From Thalassotalea_E sp964620605 (GTDB lineage Bacteria; Pseudomonadota; Gammaproteobacteria; Enterobacterales; Alteromonadaceae), in NCBI GenBank assembly GCA_964620605.1, contig CAZUHQ010000064.1:1-20452 (forward strand): a stretch of DNA of 20,452 nucleotides, given 5' to 3'. The notes under the pieces are model-generated. The model was given only the letters and a program-made list of their open reading frames with translations, had not been told where the DNA came from and ran no database searches. The stretch's first letter is position 1; each line of letters begins with the position of its first letter. A program made the position numbers and the translations under genes. This document shows positions 1 to 9,398 of the stretch, piece by piece.

Positions 1-1166
1 AGCGGTGTTCCCATGGCCACTTCGTAAATGCCAGGCTTGGCGAAACTGCCATCTAATGAAATTAATTTGCTACCGGTAGATTTACCATTGCCTAATGTCT
101 GATAGGCTTGTTCATTACCGGATAAAATCCAGTGAATCGAAGCAAAGGTTTCAACGTTATTTAATACCGTTGGGCAACCAAATAAACCACTTTGGGTTGG
201 AAATGGCGGCCTGACGGAAACTAGCGGACGTTGACCTTCTATAGAGCGTAGTAGTGCGGTTTCTTCGCCACAGATATAGGCACCAGCGCCGCGTATAACT
301 TTAAATGAAAAGTCGATGTCTAACGCCAGTTGATTAAACTCAATTATTGCCTGCTCTGTGGCGCTAATTGCCGCAGGGTACTCATCGCGAATATATAACA
401 CCCCGGTTGTTGCACCGACCAAAAAGCCCGCCATTAACATGCCAAACATTACCGCATGCGGGCGCTGTTCCAATAAATAACGATCGCTAAACGCACCGGC
501 ATCACCTTCGTCGGCATTACAGACGATATATTTTTCTTCGCTTTCAATATCACGGCATGATTGCCATTTAAAGCCTGTCGGGAAACCTGCACCACCGCGA
601 CCGCGTAATCCGGATTGCGATACTCTATCTAATATTGTTTGGCTATCTTGTTGCTGTAATTCAGTAAACAGCTGGTAATACTTAGCAACATCGTTAATTT
701 CAGCGGTAAGAATGGCTTGATCCATCATACAGTTAACATGATAATTTTCCTGAGAGTCGCTCAGGCTTTGAGCTACTATATGCGGTAAGTTGTTAATATC
801 TTCGCCGGAAAAGTTATTGCCATTGATTTGAAATGAACTGTTCTCACTACAGCGGCCAAGGCAGGTGACATGGCCAATATCATTTTCTGAAAATTCAGCT
901 AGCAATTTTTCTTTTACCTGATCTTGGCTACCGGCACATAAACAGGAAGAACCATTACAGACATAAGCTTTTTTATTGGCATTATCACCATCGATGAAAT
1001 CATAAAAACTGGCGGTGCCGTGGACGATTGCTTCACCAATTAAAAAGTCTTTCGCTAATTGTTTACGCTGATCTTTAGAGCGGCTATCTTCCTTGATCAC
1101 AAGTTGTTGGAACAGGGTATGATCAATCCCTTTTCTGCGTGCCAACTGAGATAAATTTTTTGACAT
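1..1166 (-). CDS. NAD-dependent formate dehydrogenase beta subunit (NuoE/NuoF-like), 3' end outside the window
   Basis: The N-terminal 388 codons are present and the gene runs off the left edge. Residues about 1-150 carry a NuoE/thioredoxin-like [2Fe-2S] domain with the family cysteine spacing: VCNGSSC (CX4C), then TCLGRC (CX3C). Residues about 180-388 are a NuoF-type 51-kDa flavin/NAD domain, with GLRGRGGAGFPTG (FMN/NADH loop), NADEGDAGAFSDR and GAGAYICGEETAL. The fused NuoE-NuoF order is that of the beta subunit of soluble NAD-linked formate dehydrogenases, which pass electrons from the Mo/W catalytic subunit to NAD+. The neighbour fdhD favours formate dehydrogenase over complex I or a hydrogenase diaphorase. 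The ATG is preceded by GAGG inside the fdhD 3' end, and only 2 nt separate it from the fdhD stop, so the two genes are translationally coupled. The catalytic subunit probably follows off the left edge (inference). Confidence 0.9.
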   Translation of the reverse strand, partial: MSKNLSQLARRKGIDHTLFQQLVIKEDSRSKDQRKQLAKDFLIGEAIVHGTASFYDFIDGDNANKKAYVCNGSSCLCAGSQDQVKEKLLAEFSENDIGHVTCLGRCSENSSFQINGNNFSGEDINNLPHIVAQSLSDSQENYHVNCMMDQAILTAEINDVAKYYQLFTELQQQDSQTILDRVSQSGLRGRGGAGFPTGFKWQSCRDIESEEKYIVCNADEGDAGAFSDRYLLEQRPHAVMFGMLMAGFLVGATTGVLYIRDEYPAAISATEQAIIEFNQLALDIDFSFKVIRGAGAYICGEETALLRSIEGQRPLVSVRPPFPTQSGLFGCPTVLNNVETFASIHWILSGNEQAYQTLGNGKSTGSKLISLDGSFAKPGIYEVAMGTP

Positions 1167-1168
1167 GG

Positions 1169-2062
1169 TTATTCCTCAGGTAAGGCGTTAAGCCGCCAAT
1201 GACCGTGATACAAGTTAAAAGATTGGCTGTTAGCAAAGCCAATTAAGCTTAGGTTAAAACGTTTTGCTGCGCTAATTGCCAAATCAGTTGGTGCGCCAAC
1301 GGCAATTAATACCGGCACACCGAGCATTACCGCTTTTTGTACTATTTCAAAACTGACTCTGCTACTTACCACCAGTGTAGAGTTTTCTGGTAGTTTTGTC
1401 TGAGCATCAAGCAATGAACCGACCAGTTTGTCTATCGCATTGTGGCGGCCAAGATCTTCGCAAAGCTGGATCAACTGTGAATGTTCATCAAACAATGCCG
1501 CGGCATGAACGCCGCCGGTTTGCTGAAATAATTTTTGCTGGGAGATCATTAATTCTGGCAGGGCATAAATGCTAGACGCCGCAAGCCAATGACGAGTATC
1601 TGATAAGATTGGTGGATTTTTTAGCTCTAACGATTTTAATGAGGTAGTGCCGCATAAACCGCAGCTGCTATAGCTGAGCTGATAACGCTCTAGGCCAGTT
1701 AAATCGGGCTGACAATGCGCCGCAAGTTTTACTTCCCACTGGTTAGCAGATTCAGACTCTGCCGAGATTTTCACTATATCATTTAGGCTTTTGATAATGC
1801 CTTCACAGTACAAGAGGCCAAGGATAAGAGCGCGATCTTGTCCTGGAGTACGCATAGTGATGGAAAAAATTTTACTGTTTATTTGCTGGTCGGCGCTCCA
1901 AATAAGGCGTATCTGTAATGGTAGTTCGGTGATCACTTGATCTTGGAGTAGCTGTTTTTCGCTACCTTGGTAAACATATTTGCTGACGGTTTTTATTGGT
2001 TGTTGTTCGTCGTTAGTTTTGCCTACTGAATTTGAACTGTCTGGCTTAGCGATAATTTTCAT
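1169..2062 (-). CDS. fdhD: Formate dehydrogenase accessory sulfurtransferase FdhD
   Basis: 297 residues, the usual FdhD length. FdhD carries sulfur from the IscS persulfide to the molybdenum cofactor of formate dehydrogenase, which is needed for activity. The SSCGLCGTTSL motif at residues 132-142 holds the two functional cysteines (C134 and C137 here, CxxC). Other family blocks are TGGVHAAALFD, EDLGRHNAIDKLVG (cofactor-binding region) and VVSSRVSFEIVQKA with GVPVLIAVGAPT in the C-terminal half. It is first in an apparent operon with the formate dehydrogenase beta subunit immediately downstream. Start and family call are secure. Confidence 0.96.
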   Translation of the reverse strand: MKIIAKPDSSNSVGKTNDEQQPIKTVSKYVYQGSEKQLLQDQVITELPLQIRLIWSADQQINSKIFSITMRTPGQDRALILGLLYCEGIIKSLNDIVKISAESESANQWEVKLAAHCQPDLTGLERYQLSYSSCGLCGTTSLKSLELKNPPILSDTRHWLAASSIYALPELMISQQKLFQQTGGVHAAALFDEHSQLIQLCEDLGRHNAIDKLVGSLLDAQTKLPENSTLVVSSRVSFEIVQKAVMLGVPVLIAVGAPTDLAISAAKRFNLSLIGFANSQSFNLYHGHWRLNALPEE

Positions 2063-2179
2063 AACTTATATTCTATTAATGCTGCGCCTATCTTACTCCG
2101 TTCATTAACCACTGAAAAGCGCCAACTTGTTCTGCAAATTAGTGGTTTTTAGCAAAATGTACAAGATTATATCCAAGTG

Positions 2180-2214
2180 ATATAGGCTAAAATTCGTGAA
2201 TATTTAGCCTATAT
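2180..2214. other. 12-bp perfect inverted repeat between the GH63 gene and fdhD
   Basis: ATATAGGCTAAA (2180-2191) and TTTAGCCTATAT (2203-2214) are perfect reverse complements separated by 11 nt. The site lies 11 nt past the stop of the GH63 gene and 118 nt upstream of the fdhD start. Neither strand has a T-run after the stem, so it is not a classical intrinsic terminator. It could be a weak terminator/3'-end stabiliser for the GH63 mRNA or an operator for fdhD. The rest of the 163-nt gap shows nothing else I can name. Confidence 0.5.
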
Positions 2215-2225
2215 GATAATGGGGG

Positions 2226-4733
2226 TTAGTGCTGAAAGTCTTTATATAACATTAACAGATGGGCAGCGCTCCAACTAAAATTGGTGGCGCCTTGCATTTC
2301 ACCAGTTTGTGGATTGTAGTTTTCTCGAATCGGTTGTTCTGCATTGAGTCCATCAGCATTTTGATAAAATTTGTTCAGCATTTGCTGAGCCTGTGTGCGG
2401 TAACCGTAATTATTTAATGCGTGGATGGCAAAGTAAAATTGATCGAGCCACACCCGACCTCGCCAGTAGATATCTTTATCATAAGCCGGATTGCTTAATG
2501 CCGCTGTGCCAAAAGGGATAAAACTGTTAAATTCTTTTTTATCTAACATGGTTTTAATTACTCGTTGCGCTTTGTCTTTATCGGCGATTTTTGCCCATAA
2601 TGGGCTCCAGCCTTCTGGGCCTTTGCCTCGGTAGGTTAATAATTCTCCCTGACAACTGTTAGCGCTAACTGTTTTATCCGTTATTTTTCTGTCGTAATAA
2701 AAATGGCTGTTAGTATCGTAAAAACACTGGTTGATACGCGTGCTCAGTTTTTCTGCCTGTTGCTGATATTGTTTGGCAAGAGCAGGCTTATTGAGGATAT
2801 TGGCCATTTTTGCCAGTAATTGTTTTTCATGGGCAAGGTAAGTATTCAATTCGACAGATTCTTGGTTAATGGAATAGCCGACTAATTGATCTTGCAAGTT
2901 ATGATTGGCAAAAAATTCTACCTGCCAGTCTTGTTGTGCGCGTTGAATATCCCCCTGATAACGGCTGCTGGCATATTGTGCGAGCTGCTGGGGGGAGATA
3001 AAACCAAAACGGGCGGCGTTATCCATACCTGATTCCCAGGCTGCGCCGTGCTGAGCACCTATCTCTAATGCATTATACTGACCTGTTGCCAGTACTTCTT
3101 GATATAGTTGATTGTTATGGCATAAATAAGAGAATGTTTTTACTTGCTGACAGCGTGAAAAGTCAAGCGCGTTATCTTGTATTAAGCCAGGTGCGTTATA
3201 GCTTACCTGAAAAGTGAGTTCACCACTTATGTCGTTATGAAATCTGTGTTTAGTCGCGCCATATTCAACCAGGCCGTTTTGGTTGTGATCGCGGTTTTTA
3301 TACCACCATTGATGGTAACTGATCAGTTTTGGAAATAGCTGAGTGAGAAAGTCCTTATCTTGTGTTGCTTGATAGACTTGCCAAACCGCCCAGCTTGCCA
3401 GTGGCGGTTTAGTGTTTCTTTCATTCCAGTTACCGCCGATGCCACCACGAGCCTGATCTTTGTTATAAAAAATGGCGTCAATCACCATGCCATTATCTTG
3501 CGGTCTTAGAGGGTCGTCATTTGCAACCTGATAATCAAACATTGCCAGAATATTTTCCTTGGCAAGCTCTGGCGCAATATCGGCAAGTGCTACTGCGTGT
3601 TTCCAGCTGTCCCAAGCCCATAGACCGTTAAACCAGCGTGCGGTAACCGATGGCGTGATACCATGATGTAAAATATTGCCTGCCGGACTGCGCCAGTTAA
3701 CGATTAAGGTTTCCAGTGATTTTATCGCCAGTTTTTGTTGTTCATTGCTTATTTTACTGCTGGTTGCTTTGTTATTGTCTGAAATAGAGGCCAAGTAGCC
3801 TGACCAGCGCTGTTGATTGGCGCTTTGATAGTGCTCGGGTGAAGCTAATATTTTAGCGATAACCGCTTGTTCGTTAGTTTTTTCATCTTTGGTATGAAAA
3901 TAACTTTGTGTTGAAGTTATGCGAGTTGTTTGCTGTGCTGCCAGCTTTAGTTTCGCAATGCTGTGATAATTATGTGATTCAGGGGTTATCTTAGTGTTAG
4001 TGGCAATTGAACGTTGGATCTGATAACTGGCCTCGGAAGTCAATAACATATCCCAAATCGCATTGACTGCTGAAAATTGATAGCTAATGCCAGTTGAAGA
4101 AGCGGTTAATTTTGGCGACCAGTCAGGCACGATATCCGTTATTTTTTGTTGTTGATCCCATTGCTGATTTAGGCCACCGGAAAAGCTGATCGTAAGAGCT
4201 AAAGGGGAGGTGGAATGATTGGTGATTTCGGTAACAACAAATGCCGTGCGACTAGTGGCAAATTCTAGCGTTAAGTTAACTGAGAATTTTGCAAACTGGT
4301 ATTGTTGATAAAGACCACCAGGAAAGCTATACAAGGTTTTTTTGGCTTGAGCGAAATTAACTGGCTGATTAAGGTTATCATCGAAAATTGCTAGCTGCTC
4401 AAGCTTTTCGGCAAAAAATACACTGTATTCCTGAGCGATCAGCAGTGGGCCGGTAAAACTGCCGAGGTTGTAATCTTGATCCGGTAATAAAAAGCCATGC
4501 CAGGCGCCTAAGTCAAACACTGGGTTAAAGCGCTGATTGCCGTATTTGTCAAAGTGTCTAAATTGTGTCGGTGAACCAAAACGATCTATCAGGTTATGAA
4601 AATTGATTGTTGCTTTAGCACTGTTAGCTGCTGTTATTGAAGAAACAGTTATTAAGGCAAATGCCATTAACAGCTTGGTGAACAATAATACGCTTTGAGC
4701 AATTATCAGGCTGTTTTTATTTCTTATTTTCAT
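2226..4733 (-). CDS. Secreted GH63 alpha-glucosidase, YgjK-like
   Basis: About 835 residues. A signal peptide (KIRNKN n-region, hydrophobic stretch, ANSAKA cleavage region near residue 41) points to the periplasm; there is no lipobox. The body matches GH63/MGH1-like glycosidases such as E. coli YgjK: an N-terminal beta-sandwich, then an (alpha/alpha)6 barrel with WFNGLWAWDSWK, ENYNP and NFSWSAAHLLML near the C-terminus. By family position the catalytic pair is Asp571 in ESGMDN and Glu804 in IRENYNP, with the conserved substrate-side Asp375 in WAWDSWK. YgjK cleaves alpha-glucosides; from memory, its engineered form makes Glc-alpha-1,2-Gal, the disaccharide found on collagen hydroxylysine. The gene is divergent from the TonB receptor and has the shared operator upstream. 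The frame extends to 4991, but that part overlaps the control region. ATGs at 4733, 4757 and 4793 all have weak ribosome sites; 4733 gives the most normal signal peptide. The family is firm; the substrate is inference. Confidence 0.87.
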   Translation of the reverse strand: MKIRNKNSLIIAQSVLLFTKLLMAFALITVSSITAANSAKATINFHNLIDRFGSPTQFRHFDKYGNQRFNPVFDLGAWHGFLLPDQDYNLGSFTGPLLIAQEYSVFFAEKLEQLAIFDDNLNQPVNFAQAKKTLYSFPGGLYQQYQFAKFSVNLTLEFATSRTAFVVTEITNHSTSPLALTISFSGGLNQQWDQQQKITDIVPDWSPKLTASSTGISYQFSAVNAIWDMLLTSEASYQIQRSIATNTKITPESHNYHSIAKLKLAAQQTTRITSTQSYFHTKDEKTNEQAVIAKILASPEHYQSANQQRWSGYLASISDNNKATSSKISNEQQKLAIKSLETLIVNWRSPAGNILHHGITPSVTARWFNGLWAWDSWKHAVALADIAPELAKENILAMFDYQVANDDPLRPQDNGMVIDAIFYNKDQARGGIGGNWNERNTKPPLASWAVWQVYQATQDKDFLTQLFPKLISYHQWWYKNRDHNQNGLVEYGATKHRFHNDISGELTFQVSYNAPGLIQDNALDFSRCQQVKTFSYLCHNNQLYQEVLATGQYNALEIGAQHGAAWESGMDNAARFGFISPQQLAQYASSRYQGDIQRAQQDWQVEFFANHNLQDQLVGYSINQESVELNTYLAHEKQLLAKMANILNKPALAKQYQQQAEKLSTRINQCFYDTNSHFYYDRKITDKTVSANSCQGELLTYRGKGPEGWSPLWAKIADKDKAQRVIKTMLDKKEFNSFIPFGTAALSNPAYDKDIYWRGRVWLDQFYFAIHALNNYGYRTQAQQMLNKFYQNADGLNAEQPIRENYNPQTGEMQGATNFSWSAAHLLMLYKDFQH

Positions 4734-4849
4734 TGTTTTCGCGTTTGGTATTTTCATCTCTGTCTTTTGGCTGTTCGTTGTCAAGCTAGCCATAGCCACT
4801 TTTATTTTATACAAACAATATACCATATAACTTATATTTGCATTAAATA

Positions 4850-4867
4850 TTATTTGTATTATAAATA
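4850..4867. promoter_or_regulatory. Shared operator copy 1 (GH63 / TonB receptor divergent region)
   Basis: TTATTTGTATTATAAATA here is identical, in reverse complement, to 18943-18960 upstream of the beta-galactosidase. The core ATTTGTATTATAAAT (4852-4866) is a near-palindrome (6 of 7 half-site bases pair around a central T). It fits the general FadR/GntR pattern TNGTNNNACNA with one mismatch. It overlaps a TATAAT on the minus strand (4858-4863) that could be the -10 of the GH63 gene. A degenerate second copy (10 of 15 matches) lies near 4802-4816. The likely binder is the GntR/FCD protein at 19124-19840. Confidence 0.7.
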
Positions 4868-4896
4868 TTGCAATATGATTTTTATGATCATAGTAT
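4868..4896 (+). promoter_or_regulatory. Possible promoter of the TonB receptor gene
   Basis: TTGCAA (4868-4873) and TAGTAT (4891-4896) with a 17-bp spacer read toward the receptor gene. The operator abuts the -35 side. The -10 matches only 4 of 6 consensus bases, so this is tentative. Confidence 0.35.
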
Positions 4897-4990
4897 TTAG
4901 TCGAACGGTGAAAAGTTCGACGATTAAAAATAGTGACAAAGATAAAAATAAGATCTTGCATAAGCAGGATAAAACGTGGGAGATGAGCCA

Positions 4991-7696
4991 ATGGTCAAGA
5001 ATAACAATATGAAACTCAATTACCTTTCTATGCTGGTGATGTTTAATTTAGGTGTTATTGGCGCAGTTAATGCCAATGAAACACCCAAGGAAGAAAAAGA
5101 AGAAATAGAAACCATCACTGTCACAGGTATTCAGGCAAGTCTAGTCAAATCAATGGATATCAAACGTTCTTCTGACGGCGTGGTTGACGCAATCGCCGCC
5201 GAAGATATCGGGAAGTTTCCCGATCAAAACGTCGCAGAATCATTACAACGTATTACCGGGGTGTCGATCGATAGAAGCGGTGGTGAAGGTCAGCTCATTA
5301 CCGTTCGCGGTATGGGACCGGAATTTAACTCGGTATTACTCAATGGCCGTACGCTGGCTACTACCAGTGGTGGTCGAGCATTCAGCTTTGATATTTTAGC
5401 ATCGGAATTAATTAATGGCGCAGATGTCCATAAAACTCAAACGGCAGCATTGCAGGAAGGTGCCATTGGGGCAACTGTTGATATCAGCACGGTAAAACCA
5501 CTGGATTTTTCCGGTTTTAAAGCGGTCGGTAGTGTTAAAGGTCTTTACGATGAAATGACAAGCAAGTTAAGTCCGCAATTTTCCGGCCTTATCAGTAATA
5601 CCTTTAATGATGATACTGTTGGGGTGTTAGCATCATTTTCTCACTATAAACGTAAGAGTCGTTACGATCAGGCAAATACCGCCTATTACTACAAAACCGA
5701 AGCGGATTTGGACGGGCAAAACTACGGCGAAGTTTACTTCCCGCAAAACTATGATCAAATCGCACAAACGGAAACTCGTGAGCGTAACAGTGGCACTTTG
5801 GTTTTACAATTTAAGCCAAATAAGGACGTCACTATTACTGCTGACGCTTTATATTCTGATTATAACGTTCAGTATCGCCAGGATGTTTTCCCAATGTGGT
5901 TTGAAACCAATAAAGTGAGAAATCCGGTATTGGATGACAGTAATACCTTAGTCAAAGCCCATTTTGTTAATAGCTTTATTGAAACTTTGGTTCGTCAGTC
6001 TGATGCCGATAACACATTAAAAGCCTTTGGTTTAAACCTTGACTGGCAAATTAATGATAACTGGAATATCTCTGCTGATTTAAATACCTCAAAAGCTGAG
6101 CATGATCCGGGTAAAGGTTGGTCAGATGTAGTTGCCGGTCGTCCTGGTGAATATACCTATGATCGTACCTCTGGCGATCTGGTGCCAACCATGACCTTTG
6201 AAAACTTTAAAGAGGGTGATGTGTTAACCGCCGGATGGGCATCTTTGCAAGGTACGCGTGTTGAAGATGAAGTGTTAGAAGCTAAGTTAGATAACAGTTA
6301 TCTGGTTGATTTTGGCGCATTAGTCAGTATCAGTTTTGGCACGCATTATTCAGATCGTACCTTAGGTTCTACCTATGGTGAAACTGAGAACCCTTTGCCT
6401 TGGACTTATGCAGATAACAGTACACGTATTCCGTTACCGGCAGACATGCTATGGACCTATGATGCCGATGGTTTCCTTTCCGGTGGTTCGGGTAATCCAA
6501 CGGAATTTTGGCCAACGCTAAATTCAGATGATTTATTTGCATTTTTAGCAACAGAAGAAGCGATTTCGCAATTAGATGATCCGGATCTGGTGCGTGATAT
6601 TTTCACCCGAGCTGGTTTCGGTGTCGTTGACGATCCGACGGCGTATGAAGTTAATGAAGAATTAATCTCGCTTTATACGGATTTTTATTTTGAAGGTGAA
6701 GTTAATCAAATGCCGTGGTCATTGGTTGCTGGTGTGCGCTATGTTAAAACCGACAGTACTTCCAAGGGCAATCAGGTTGCGTTATTGGATTTGATCCCAT
6801 CGAATGAAAAACCGGGAGAAGTACGCGCTATTACCTCAGATGATTATCTGCCGGTTTCAGTTAGCCATAGCTACAGTGATGTGTTGCCGAGCTTAAACGG
6901 TAAACTGGAAATCACCGAAGACCTTGTTGCTCGTCTTGCCTGGTCAAAAAGTTTAACTCGTCCTGAGCTTAGCGAAATGTCGCCACTGGCCAGTTATGGC
7001 GATGGCTCGACCGATCAGCTTTTTGGCTCTGGCAGTAACCCCAAGTTGAATCCGTTTGAATCAACTAACTTTGATTATTCACTTGAATGGTATTATCAAG
7101 AAGGCAGTTATGCCGCGATTGCTGGTTTTACCAAAGATGTTGAAGGTTATTTAGGTTCAGGTGAAACCGAAGAAACTGTCACTGTGCCTAGTGGTACTTA
7201 TCAGTACAAAATGTCTCGCCCGATTAACGAAGACAGCACCAAAATTGATGGTTTTGAGTTTGTGGTATAATATATGTTTAGCAATTTGTTCGCACCATTT
7301 GATGGCTTAGGGGTGATTGCCAACATGACCTTTGTTGACAGTGAATCCAGTGCCGATGAGGACGGTGAAAAATTGCCATTAATTGGTTTAAGTGATTCAC
7401 AAAACCTGATCCTGTTTTATGAGAAAGATGCGTTTCAGTTCCGTGTTGCCTACAACAATCGTGATCGCTTTATGCAGTCCAAGCCAAAGTCTTGGCGTGA
7501 TGGTCATTACGTAGATGATTATAAGCAAGTGGATATTAGCGGCAGTTATGACATTAATGAACATTTTACCCTGTTCTTTGAAGGCATTAATGTCACCAAT
7601 GAACTGTATATTAAAAATGCTGAATATGCGAATCAAACCTTAACGGTAACGGAAACCGGGCCAAGATACTCGCTGGGAATTCGGGGTAAGTTCTAA
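4991..7696 (+). pseudogene. TonB-dependent receptor interrupted by one in-frame TAA
   Basis: This is an outer-membrane TonB-dependent transporter of the Xanthomonas/Caulobacter-type family. It has a signal peptide ending near VNA-NE, a TonB-box-like IETITVT just after it, a plug domain (DIGKFPDQNVAESLQRITGV, ITVRGMGPEFNSVLLNGR, ADVHKTQTA) and a long beta-barrel. Translation stops at TAA 7268-7270 (codon 760). The next codons continue in the same frame, without any indel, into normal barrel sequence (LFAPFDGLGVIANMTFVDS) and end at 7696 with the aromatic C-terminus RGKF typical of OMP barrels. The likely ancestral codon is CAA (Gln). Start ATG 4991 has GGGAG about 8 nt upstream. If translated as two pieces, the first lacks the last barrel strands and the second (7274-7696) has no signal peptide. 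It could be a true nonsense allele, a sequencing error or read-through; the undamaged downstream frame argues that any loss is recent. Confidence 0.85.
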
Positions 7697-7711
7697 TTTA
7701 GATAACGATTT

Positions 7712-7745
7712 AAAATGCCAGAAAACAGAATTTTCTGGCATTTTT
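7712..7745 (+). terminator. Intrinsic terminator after the TonB receptor
   Basis: AAAATGCCAGAAAA (7712-7725) pairs perfectly with TTTTCTGGCATTTT (7731-7744) around a 5-nt loop. The stem ends in a run of T on the plus strand (7741-7745). It lies 16 nt past the receptor's final stop and 42 nt before the NhaC start, so the transporter depends on read-through or on a promoter I cannot identify. Confidence 0.88.
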
Positions 7746-7786
7746 GTTTCACCAGTTTAATAAATTTTCCGTTATTAAGGAATCAT

Positions 7787-9295
7787 ATGTCCGATCATAA
7801 AACCCCGACCTTAACAGATGCACTTATTCCAATCTGCTTTATGTTATTGCTGCTATCACTGTCGGTTTATTATTTTGGTAACGATTCTTCATCTGGGCCA
7901 AATCAGGTTGCCTTGCTGATCAGTGCCGGAGTTGCAACCTTGATAGGGCTAAAAAATGGCTACCGACGAGAACAACTGGAGCAGGGCATAGTCAAAGGCA
8001 TCAGCGTCACGTTAGGGGCGATTTTAATTTTACTGGCGGTTGGTTCGCTCATTGGTGCCTGGCTGCTATCTGGCACTGTACCGACCATGATTTATTTTGG
8101 CCTTAAATTGTTAAGCCCGGATTTATTCTATCTTAGTTGTGCAATAATTTGTGCCTTAGTTGCGATTTGTATTGGCAGCAGCTGGACGGTGGCGGCAACT
8201 ATCGGTGTCGCTCTGATGGGAGTCGCTAACGGCCTTAATGCCAGCCCAGCGATCACCGCCGGTGCTATTATTAGTGGCGCTTACTTTGGTGATAAACTCT
8301 CGCCGTTGTCTGATACCACCAACTTATCGGCAGCGGTTGCTGGCGCGCCGCTGTTTAGCCATATTAAAAATATGCTTTGGAGCACAGTGCCGACATTTAT
8401 TATCGCTTTAGTGATCTTTTATTTATTGGGAATTAATGAAAGTGTCACGGTTGCCGATCAGCGGCTCCCATTGTTATTACAAACGTTAACGGATGAATTT
8501 ACTATTGCCTGGTATTTATTATTACCCTTAGCCTTAACTTTGTTTTTAGCAATGAAAAAAGTGCCAGCTTTTCCTGCAATTGGCATCGGCGCTCTGGTAG
8601 GGGCTTTATTTGCGGTGTTATTTCAGCAAGATTTAGTGTTATCTATGGCCGATCATCAATTATCAACACTTAGTGCTAACATTACTGTGGTTTGGCAAGT
8701 AATGTATCAGGGCTTTAGCTTAATTAGCCAAGATGCGGTGTTTAATGATTTACTTAGTGGCGGTGGTATGGGGTCAATGCTCAACACCATCTGGTTGATC
8801 ATTACCGCAATGACCTTTGGCGCTGTTATGGAAACCGTTGGTTTATTAGCGATTGTTGTTGATAAATTATTAGCAATATCAAACAAAATCAGTAGCTTAA
8901 TTATTACCACCATATTGACGGCACTTGGTGTTAACTGTATTGCGGCTGATCAATATATCGCATTGGTGATCCCTGGCAGGATGTTTAAACAGCATTATCA
9001 GGAGAAAGGATTAGCACCAGAGAATCTTTCCCGCGCCCTGGAAGACGGCGGCACGGTTACCTCAGTACTCATTCCCTGGAATACCTGCGGTGCGTATATG
9101 CAATCAGTATTAATGATCAATCCATTAGATTTTATCTTTTATTGTTTTTTCAACTGGTTGTCACCGCTGGTAGGTATTGTTGGAGCCTTATTAGGATATA
9201 AAATTAAGCATATTGGCAGCCAAGATAAATTTATTGCTATGAATCAGCAAGCGAATGATCTAGCTGAATCCTCAGCATTAGCGGAAAAAGGCTAA
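7787..9295 (+). CDS. nhaC: NhaC-family Na+/H+ antiporter-like membrane transporter
   Basis: 502 residues, almost entirely hydrophobic helices (roughly 11-12 membrane segments), in the inner membrane. The family signature GDKLSPLSDTTNLSAAVAG (from residue 168), the GSSWTVAATIGVAL helix and the late ALEDGGTVTSVLIPWNTCGAYM block are those of the NhaC family. The family exchanges Na+ or H+, but members also move organic substrates: LysW (predicted lysine carrier) and MleN (malate/lactate) are relatives, as I recall. Since it follows the receptor in a locus proposed to feed on hydroxylysine compounds, it may carry hydroxylysine or its galactoside rather than only Na+ (inference). The ATG at 7787 is chosen because AAGGA lies just upstream; the frame's earlier in-frame start lies inside the terminator hairpin. 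Confidence 0.9.
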   Translation: MSDHKTPTLTDALIPICFMLLLLSLSVYYFGNDSSSGPNQVALLISAGVATLIGLKNGYRREQLEQGIVKGISVTLGAILILLAVGSLIGAWLLSGTVPTMIYFGLKLLSPDLFYLSCAIICALVAICIGSSWTVAATIGVALMGVANGLNASPAITAGAIISGAYFGDKLSPLSDTTNLSAAVAGAPLFSHIKNMLWSTVPTFIIALVIFYLLGINESVTVADQRLPLLLQTLTDEFTIAWYLLLPLALTLFLAMKKVPAFPAIGIGALVGALFAVLFQQDLVLSMADHQLSTLSANITVVWQVMYQGFSLISQDAVFNDLLSGGGMGSMLNTIWLIITAMTFGAVMETVGLLAIVVDKLLAISNKISSLIITTILTALGVNCIAADQYIALVIPGRMFKQHYQEKGLAPENLSRALEDGGTVTSVLIPWNTCGAYMQSVLMINPLDFIFYCFFNWLSPLVGIVGALLGYKIKHIGSQDKFIAMNQQANDLAESSALAEKG

Positions 9296-9398
9296 CAATT
9301 CATGGAACTTGTTGTAGCTTAAGGATAATTATGACAAGTTAGCTAAGATAAAAAGCGCTTTGTAGCACGTCTATTATGAACTGTTTGTAGGAAAAGGA

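Noticed and set aside
4695..5012. 105-codon plus-strand ORF overlapping the GH63 start
   Set aside because: Antisense to the signal-peptide region of GH63 and the AT-rich control region; no ribosome site and a composition typical of a shadow frame.
7274..7696. A separate 140-residue protein starting at ATG 7274
   Set aside because: It is in frame with the receptor, begins in the middle of a barrel strand, lacks a signal peptide and a Shine-Dalgarno, and ends with the receptor C-terminus.
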